Both the position numbers and the translations under genes were made by a program. The notes under the pieces were generated by a model. The model did no database searches, was not told the origin of the DNA, and worked only from the letters and a program-made list of their open reading frames with translations. 64,000 bases of DNA, from contig CAVZBX010000001.1 in NCBI GenBank assembly GCA_963773655.1, positions 1,178,001 through 1,242,000 on the forward strand, written 5' to 3'. Position 1 is the stretch's first letter; each line of letters starts with the position of its first letter. Origin of the DNA: DASSQJ01 sp963773655. GTDB taxonomy: Bacteria > Actinomycetota > Actinomycetes > Actinomycetales > Dermatophilaceae. Positions 57,384-64,000 of the stretch are shown one piece after another.

Positions 57384-58948
57384 GCGGGCCCGCCCCCGGC
57401 CCGGGGACGCCCGACCTCGGCTACGGCCAGACCTGGCCCGGCCTGGACGTCTTCGGCGTCCTCGCCCGGGACCGGCGGGTGATCCCCGTCGTCCGCCGGC
57501 TCATGGGCGACGCCGAGACCCCGGTGGGGGTCTACCGCAAGCTCGCCGGCGACCGCCCGGGCACCTTCCTCCTCGAGTCCGCCGAGCACGGCGGGGTCTG
57601 GTCGCGGTGGTCGATCGTCGGCGCCGCCAGCCGGGCCACGCTCACCGAGCGCGACGGCCAGGTGCACTGGGTCGGTGAGCCCCCGGTCGGGGTGCCCACC
57701 ACCGGCCCGGCCACCGAGGCCCTGCGGGCCACGATGGAGGTGCTCGCCACCCCGCCCATCCCCGGCCTGCCGCCGCTGACGGGAGGGATGGTCGGCGCCA
57801 TCTCCTACGACGCCGTGCGGCGCTGGGAGCGGGTGCCGACCGACCTGCCCGACGAGCTCCGGCTGCCCGAGCTGGCGATGACGCTCGCCACCGACCTGGC
57901 CGTCCTCGACCACGCCGACGGCTCGATCCTCCTCGTCGCGAACGCGATCAACTACGACGACACCGACGAGCGCGTCGAGCAGGCGTGGGCCGACGCCGTC
58001 GCGCGCCTCGACGCCATGACCCGCGACCTGGCGGCACCCGCGGCCAGCACCGTGGCCGTGGTCGACGCCGAGGTCGTCGACACCGCGATGGCCACGGTGC
58101 GCTCCAACACCTCGCGGGAGCGGTACGAGGAGGTGGTCGAGCTCGCCAAGGAGGACATCCGCGCCGGAGAGGTCTTCCAGGTGGTGCTCTCGCAGCGGTT
58201 CTCCCTCGACTGCCCGGCCGACCCGCTCGAGGTGTACCGAGCGCTGCGGGCGTCCAACCCGAGCCCGTACATGTACCTGTTCCGGCTGCCCGCCCCCGAC
58301 GGGTCCACCTACGCGGTCGTCGGCAGCTCGCCCGAGGCCCTGGTCCGGGTCACCGGCGAACGGGCGATCACCCACCCGATCGCCGGGTCCCGGCCCCGCG
58401 GCAAGAGCCCCGAGGACGACGTGCGGCTCGCCGAGGAGCTGCTCGCCGACCCCAAGGAACGGTCGGAGCACGTCATGCTCGTCGACCTCGGCCGCAACGA
58501 CCTCCAGCGGGTGTGCCGGCCGGGCACCGTCGACGTCGTCGAGTTCATGGACGTGCGGCGCTACAGCCACGTCATGCACATCGAGTCCACGGTTGTCGGC
58601 GACACCCGGCCCGGGACGCACGCGTACGACGTGCTCGTCGCGACCTTCCCCGCCGGCACCCTCTCCGGGGCCCCGAAGCCGCGAGCGCTCGCGCTCATCG
58701 AGCGCTACGAGCGGTCCCGCCGGGGCGTCTACGGCGGGGTGGTCGGCTACCTGGACTTCCACGGCGACCTCGACATGGCGATCGCGATCCGCACCGCCGT
58801 CATCAGGGACGGCGTCGCCCACGTGCAGGCCGGGGCCGGCATCGTCGCCGACTCGGTGCCCGCCCGCGAGCACGAGGAGTGCGTCGCCAAGGCCACCGCG
58901 GCCCTGCGCGCGGTCGCCACCGCCACGGCGATGCGGACCGTCACATGA
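57380..58948 (+). CDS. trpE: Anthranilate synthase component I
   Basis: 522 aa. Chorismate to anthranilate with the glutaminase TrpG, which is not in the window. The N-terminal Trp-binding region FLLESAEHGGVWSRWSIVG has the LLES feedback motif. The catalytic blocks SSPEALVRVTG, PIAGSRPRGKSPEDD, RSEHVMLVDLGRNDLQRVC and FPAGTLSGAPKPRALALIE are intact. GTG start overlapping hisI. Confidence 0.97.
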   Translation: MSGPAPGPGTPDLGYGQTWPGLDVFGVLARDRRVIPVVRRLMGDAETPVGVYRKLAGDRPGTFLLESAEHGGVWSRWSIVGAASRATLTERDGQVHWVGEPPVGVPTTGPATEALRATMEVLATPPIPGLPPLTGGMVGAISYDAVRRWERVPTDLPDELRLPELAMTLATDLAVLDHADGSILLVANAINYDDTDERVEQAWADAVARLDAMTRDLAAPAASTVAVVDAEVVDTAMATVRSNTSRERYEEVVELAKEDIRAGEVFQVVLSQRFSLDCPADPLEVYRALRASNPSPYMYLFRLPAPDGSTYAVVGSSPEALVRVTGERAITHPIAGSRPRGKSPEDDVRLAEELLADPKERSEHVMLVDLGRNDLQRVCRPGTVDVVEFMDVRRYSHVMHIESTVVGDTRPGTHAYDVLVATFPAGTLSGAPKPRALALIERYERSRRGVYGGVVGYLDFHGDLDMAIAIRTAVIRDGVAHVQAGAGIVADSVPAREHEECVAKATAALRAVATATAMRTVT

Positions 58949-59547
58949 GCCGGATGACCGGCAAGGGCACCGTCGCGCTCCTCGGGCTCGCCGGGGCCGG
59001 CGCCCTGCTCGTCGTGGGGTTCCGCCCGTGGGTCCAGGGCGCCGTCGACGACCCCGTGCTCGGCGCGAGCCGGGTCAGCGCCACCGGGGCCGACGTCGCA
59101 CCCGGCCTCTCGGCGGTGGCGCTCGTGCTCGCCGCCGCCGTCGTGGCCGTCGTCGCCACCGGGCGCGTGGCGCGGGTCATCGCCCTCGTCGTCTGGGCCG
59201 CGGCCCTGGTCGCGGCCGCGGCCCTCACCGTGCGCGTGCTCGCCGACCCCGCGGCGGTGCTCGGGCCGGTGGCCGCGGCCCGCGTCGGGCGCACCGGCAG
59301 CGTCGAGGCGGTCGCCGACGTCACCGCCTGGCCGTGGCTGGCCCTCGGTGCGGTCGCCCTCGGCACCCTCGCGTGGCTCGCGGCGGTCGTCGGCGCCCGA
59401 CGGTGGGGTGGGCCGTCGCAGCGCTACGAGGTGCGCCCGGCCGACGGCCACGTCGCGGGCCCCCGGGGCGAGCGGGTCACCAGCGACTGGGACGAGCTGA
59501 GCGCCGGCCGGGACCCGACCGACATGGGCGAAGACCGGCCGACCTGA
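58945..59547 (+). CDS. Trp biosynthesis-associated membrane protein (TIGR02234)
   Basis: 200 aa with four hydrophobic segments (about residues 10-28, 50-75, 78-100, 130-152), ending in a charged tail with RVTSDWDELSAGRDPTDMG. A member of the actinobacterial family found only next to trpE/trpC. Proposed to act in Trp synthesis or transport; no biochemical role is known. It overlaps trpE by 4 nt. Confidence 0.9.
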   Translation: MSRMTGKGTVALLGLAGAGALLVVGFRPWVQGAVDDPVLGASRVSATGADVAPGLSAVALVLAAAVVAVVATGRVARVIALVVWAAALVAAAALTVRVLADPAAVLGPVAAARVGRTGSVEAVADVTAWPWLALGAVALGTLAWLAAVVGARRWGGPSQRYEVRPADGHVAGPRGERVTSDWDELSAGRDPTDMGEDRPT

Positions 59548-59611
59548 CACAATCGTCGTGGGCCGCCCCGGTGCGCCCCCCGACGTCCCGCCACTCCCGA
59601 GGAAGACACCG

Positions 59612-59839
59612 ATGGAAGAGCACGTTGATCACGGCCACAGCGTGGCCGCCTGGACCGCGGTGACCATCTGCATCGTCGCCGCCGCCGTCATGTCCGTCGC
59701 GGTCGTCTTCCCCAACGTCTGGCTCTTCGTCGGCGGCGCCGTCCTCGCCGTCGTCGGGGTGATCGCCGGCAAGGTGCTGTCGATGGCCGGCTACGGCGCC
59801 GCGAGCCGCGACACCGAGACCACCCCCTCGGTGCGCTGA
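59612..59839 (+). CDS. Small membrane protein of the HGxxPAAW family
   Basis: 75 aa, two transmembrane segments (about residues 13-33 and 36-57). The N-terminal signature HGHSVAAW is a variant of the family motif HGxxPAAW; here Val replaces Pro. Always found beside the previous gene and trpC in actinobacteria. Its start lies 16 bp after GAGGAAGAC. Function unknown; perhaps a membrane anchor for a Trp enzyme complex (inference). Confidence 0.85.
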   Translation: MEEHVDHGHSVAAWTAVTICIVAAAVMSVAVVFPNVWLFVGGAVLAVVGVIAGKVLSMAGYGAASRDTETTPSVR

Positions 59840-59846
59840 CAGCCGC

Positions 59847-60646
59847 GTGAGCACCGTCCTCGACTCCATCGTCGCCGGCGTCCGCGAGGACCTCGCCGCG
59901 CGCGAGCGCCGCACCTCCCGCGGCGCCCTCGAGGACGCCGTGCTCGCGCGCCCCCCGGCCCTCGACGCCGAGGCCGCGCTGCGCCGCCCGGGGTTGTCCC
60001 TCATCGCCGAGGTCAAGCGCGCCAGCCCGAGCAGGGGGCCGCTCTCGGACATCCCAGACCCGGCCGCCCTCGCCGCCTCCTACGCGGCCGGCGGCGCCAC
60101 GGCGGTCTCGGTGCTCACCGAGGGGCGCCGGTTCGGCGGCAGCCTCGCCGACCTCGACGCCGTCCGGGCCGCCGTGTCCGTGCCCGTGCTCCGCAAGGAC
60201 TTCCTCGTCGAGGACTACCAGCTGTGGGAGGCCCGTGCCCACGGCGCCGACCTCGTGCTGCTCATCGTCGCCGCCCTCGACGACGACACGCTGGGCCGGA
60301 TGCTGGCCCGGGCCGGCGAGCTCGGGATGACCGCCCTGGTCGAGGTCCACGACGAGGACGAGACCCAGCGGGCCCTCGACCTCGGCGCCTCGGTCATCGG
60401 GGTCAACGCCCGCGACCTGAGGACCCTCGAGGTGCGGCCCGAGACGTTCTCCCGGTTGCGCCCGCTCATCCCCGACGGGTGCGTCACCGTCGCCGAGTCG
60501 GGAATCTCCGGTGCCGAGGACGCCGCGCGCTACGCCGCCCAGGGCGCCGACGCCGTGCTCGTCGGCGAGGCGCTGGTGCGCACCGGCGACCCCCGGGCCG
60601 GTGCCGCCGCGATCGTGGCCGCCGGCCCGACCCGGGAGCTGCAGCC

Positions 60647-60650
<4 letters not shown>
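59847..60650 (+). CDS. trpC: Indole-3-glycerol phosphate synthase
   Basis: 267 aa. LSLIAEVKRASPSRGPL carries the catalytic Lys; ATAVSVLTEGRRFGGSL, VLRKDFLVEDYQLWEAR, GVNARDLRTLEV and VAESGIS complete the barrel. GTG start 7 bp after the previous stop. The stop overlaps trpB by 4 nt. Confidence 0.97.
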
Positions 60651-61887
<1,237 letters not shown>

Positions 61888-61891
<4 letters not shown>

Positions 61892-62703
61892 CGACCACGG
61901 TCTCGGGGGTCGGCGAGGTGCTGGCCCGGTGCCGCGCGGAGGGCCGCGCGGCCCTCGTCGGCTACCTCCCCGTCGGCTTCCCGACCGTGGCGGGCTCGCT
62001 CGAGGCGATGCGCGTGCTCGTCGAGGCCGGCTGCGACGTCGTCGAGGTCGGCATCCCGTACAGCGACCCGCTCATGGACGGGCCGGTGATCCAGGACGCC
62101 GCGGCCACGGCGCTGGCGCGCGGGGCGCACGTCGACGACGTCTTCACCGCGGTGGCGGCGGTCCGCGAGGCCGGTGCGGTCCCGCTCGTCATGACCTACT
62201 GGAACCTCGTCCTCCACCGGGGGGTGGAGCGGTTCGCCGCCGACCTGGCCGCCGCCGGGGGAGCTGGCCTGATCACCCCCGACCTCATCCCCGACGAGGC
62301 CGGCGAGTGGATGGCCGCGAGCGACCGCCACGGCCTCGACCGCGTCTTCCTCGTCGCCCCCAGCTCCACTCCCGAGCGCCTCGCCCGGGTCGCCGCGGCC
62401 TGCCGGGGCTTCGTCTACGCCGCGTCCACGATGGGCGTCACCGGGGCGCGCAGCAGCGTCGACGCCGACGCCGGCGGACTCGTCGACCGGGTCCGTGCGG
62501 TCACGGACCTGCCCGTGTGCATCGGCCTCGGGGTCTCCACCCGCGAGCAGGCCGCGGAGATCGCCGGCTACGCCGACGGCGTCATCGTCGGGTCGGCCCT
62601 GGTCCGGGCCCTCGCCGGCGACGGGGAACTCGGCGATCGCCTCGAGGCGTTGCGCACGCTGACCACCGAGCTGGCCGCCGGCGTGCGGGAAGGAGCCCGA
62701 TGA
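61888..62703 (+). CDS. trpA: Tryptophan synthase alpha chain
   Basis: 271 aa. ALVGYLPVGFPTVAGSLEAM, the catalytic Glu in DVVEVGIPYSDPLMDGPVIQ, the Asp loop LITPDLIPDEAGEWM, SSTPERLARVAAACRGFVYA and GLGVSTREQAAEIAGYADGV. GTG start overlapping trpB, end overlapping the MauE-like gene. Confidence 0.97.
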
Positions 62704-63209
62704 CCACCACGACCGAGCCGTCCACGGACCCCGCTCGCACGGCCCGCCGCGATCGTGCCCTCGACGCCGTCGGGCTGCTCGCCCGGCTCTTCCTCGGCGG
62801 GGTGCTCATCTACGCCGGCGCGGTGAAGATCCCCCGACCGCTCACCTCGGAGCGGGCGGTCCAGGCCTACGAGATCTTCCCGATGGACCTCGCCGGCTAC
62901 ATCGGGCTGGCCCTGCCGTTCGTCGAGGTGGTGCTCGGTGCGCTCCTCGTGCTCGGCCTCTTCACCCGGGTGACGGCGGCGCTCTCGACGCTGCTCATGC
63001 TCGCCTTCATCGTCGGCATCGCCCAGGCGTGGGCCCGCGGGCTCACCATCGACTGCGGCTGCTTCGGGGGAGGCGGCCAGATCGGCGCCGAGGAGACGAA
63101 GTACCCTCAGGAGATCGCGCGGGACGCGGGCTTCGCGCTCGCCGGAGCCTGGCTCTGGTGGCGGCCACGCTCCCTCGCCTCCCTCGACCGCGTCCTCTTC
63201 GGACACTGA
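62700..63209 (+). CDS. MauE/DoxX family membrane protein
   Basis: 169 aa, four transmembrane helices (LLARLFLGGVLIYAGAVKI, DLAGYIGLALPFVEVVLGAL, VTAALSTLLMLAFIVGIAQA, DAGFALAGAWLWW). The motif IDCGCFGGGG supplies a CxC pair typical of MauE-like proteins that handle disulfide electrons, similar to DsbD-like or VKOR-like partners. Its neighbour is a DsbA-type thioredoxin, so the two probably form a redox pair. It overlaps trpA by 4 nt, as in many actinobacteria. Confidence 0.88.
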   Translation: MTTTTEPSTDPARTARRDRALDAVGLLARLFLGGVLIYAGAVKIPRPLTSERAVQAYEIFPMDLAGYIGLALPFVEVVLGALLVLGLFTRVTAALSTLLMLAFIVGIAQAWARGLTIDCGCFGGGGQIGAEETKYPQEIARDAGFALAGAWLWWRPRSLASLDRVLFGH

Positions 63210-63246
63210 CCCCCACCGACACGCACCGAAAGGCTCCCGGACCACC

Positions 63247-64000
63247 ATGGCGAAGAAGTCGAGCCCCCCGGCGTCCACCGCCCGCCAGGCCAAGATCCAG
63301 GCCGCCCAGAAGCAGCAGGGCGGCGGGGCCAACAAGATCGTCGTCGCCACGGTCGTCGTCGTCGTGGCGATCATCGCCGTCGTCGCCGGAGTCATCTGGG
63401 TCGAGCAGTCCAAGCAGGACGAGGCGGTCGGTGGCGGCAACGCCCTGCCGCCGGGGGTCACCGAGCTCGGGGCGGGGTTCCCGGCCTACGCCGACGTCAC
63501 GGCCGAGGCGGGCGCGCCCACCCTCGACGTCTTCGAGGACTTCCAGTGCCCGGCCTGCGCGGCCTTCGAGGCGCGGCTGGGGCCGACGATCGACGAGCTC
63601 GCGACCGCCGGCAAGGTCGAGGTCGTCTACCACGTGAAGAACTTCCTCGACGACAACCTGCGCAACGACTCCTCCACCCGGGCCGGCAACGCGGCGTTCT
63701 GCGCCGCCGACGCCGGGAAGTTCGTGGAGTACCACTCCCAGCTCTTCGCCAACCAGCCCGCCACCGAGGGTGACGGCTTCAGCGACCAGACCCTCACGGG
63801 CATCGCCACGGCGGTCGGCATCAGCGGCGAGGAGCTGGACACCTGGGAGACGTGCTACCAGGCCGGCCGGTACGACGACTACATCGACTCCGTCGAGAGG
63901 GCCTCCTTCGAGGACGGTGTGCGCGGCACCCCCACCGTGCGGATCAACGGCGAGGACGTCGCGCTCGAGGCGATCGCCACGCCCGAGCTGCTGACCAACG
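63247..64000 (+). CDS. DsbA-like thioredoxin-fold membrane protein (cut by the window end)
   Basis: 251 residues visible; no stop before base 64000. A basic cytoplasmic tail, one transmembrane segment (about residues 30-51), then an extracytoplasmic thioredoxin domain with the CPAC active site at 101-104 (FEDFQCPACAAFE), and the cis-Pro loop RGTPTVRINGED near the right edge. Expected to introduce or isomerise disulfides in secreted proteins, reoxidised by the MauE-like protein upstream. Confidence 0.88.
   Translation, partial: MAKKSSPPASTARQAKIQAAQKQQGGGANKIVVATVVVVVAIIAVVAGVIWVEQSKQDEAVGGGNALPPGVTELGAGFPAYADVTAEAGAPTLDVFEDFQCPACAAFEARLGPTIDELATAGKVEVVYHVKNFLDDNLRNDSSTRAGNAAFCAADAGKFVEYHSQLFANQPATEGDGFSDQTLTGIATAVGISGEELDTWETCYQAGRYDDYIDSVERASFEDGVRGTPTVRINGEDVALEAIATPELLTN

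Overview
The window is a 64 kb piece of chromosome from a very high-G+C actinobacterium, most likely order Micrococcales (Intrasporangiaceae/Ornithinimicrobiaceae type). The evidence is the gene order (alaS-ruvX-mltG-aroE-aroC-aroK-aroB-efp-nusB, pyrR-pyrBC-carAB-pyrK-pyrD-pyrF-mihF-gmk-rpoZ-coaBC, metK-priA-fmt-rsmB-rpe, hisF-hisI-trpE-trpCBA), many GTG starts, ATGA/GTGA stop-start overlaps, a short actinobacterial integration host factor, and a PriA without helicase motifs. The species assignment is inference. I see no prophage, transposase, CRISPR array, rRNA/tRNA gene or secondary-metabolite cluster.

Layout. 1-3.1 kb: end of a SOUL protein, rarA, three small envelope proteins. 3.2-15 kb: alaS, ruvX, mltG, shikimate genes aroE/aroC/aroK/aroB with a prepilin-type peptidase among them, an orphan AbiEi-like gene framed by repeats, efp, nusB and dodecin. 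15-17.2 kb: small accessory genes, some broken. 17.2-27.3 kb: the complete UMP pathway as one overlapping operon behind a PyrR-binding RNA leader. 27.4-29.8 kb: mihF, gmk, rpoZ, coaBC. 29.9-32.6 kb (minus): two coiled-coil DivIVA/Scy-like proteins. 32.7-43.9 kb: metK, priA, fmt, a serine hydrolase, a DinB protein, rsmB, a secreted beta-propeller, rpe. 43.9-48.6 kb: a pentapeptide protein, a cyclic-nucleotide-binding protein coupled to an ATP/ADP-translocase-like HEAT-repeat membrane protein, and a conserved unknown. 48.7-49.7 kb: FMN riboswitch and PnuX-type riboflavin transporter. 49.9-64 kb: hisE-hisG, an ArsR/SRPBCC pair, a kinase/FUSC/MFS operon (minus), hisF, hisI-trpE-trpCBA, and a MauE/DsbA-like thiol pair cut by the window end.

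Two features cut across the annotation. First, several dozen apparent single-base indels, most of them insertions, break ruvX through aroB (5.9-12 kb) and pyrC-carA-carB (19.4-24.1 kb), with isolated cases elsewhere. Protein conservation continues across the frames, so these are most likely sequencing or assembly errors and the affected genes are annotated as whole CDSs. Second, a palindromic intergenic element, with GGCTCTGGTCGCT / AGCGACCAGAGCC arms around a central hairpin, occurs at 12.1, 13.4 and 49.7 kb. One arm is expanded into 19-bp tandem repeats, and two copies in opposite orientation bracket the orphan AbiEi-like gene between aroB and efp. I regard this as the best candidate for an undescribed element in the window.

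Regulation readable from sequence: PyrR-RNA control of pyrimidine synthesis, FMN control of riboflavin uptake with a Shine-Dalgarno-sequestering hairpin, likely ArsR autoregulation, nested hairpins before hisI-trp, and many -10 hexamers placed 5-8 nt before a start codon, implying frequent leaderless transcripts.
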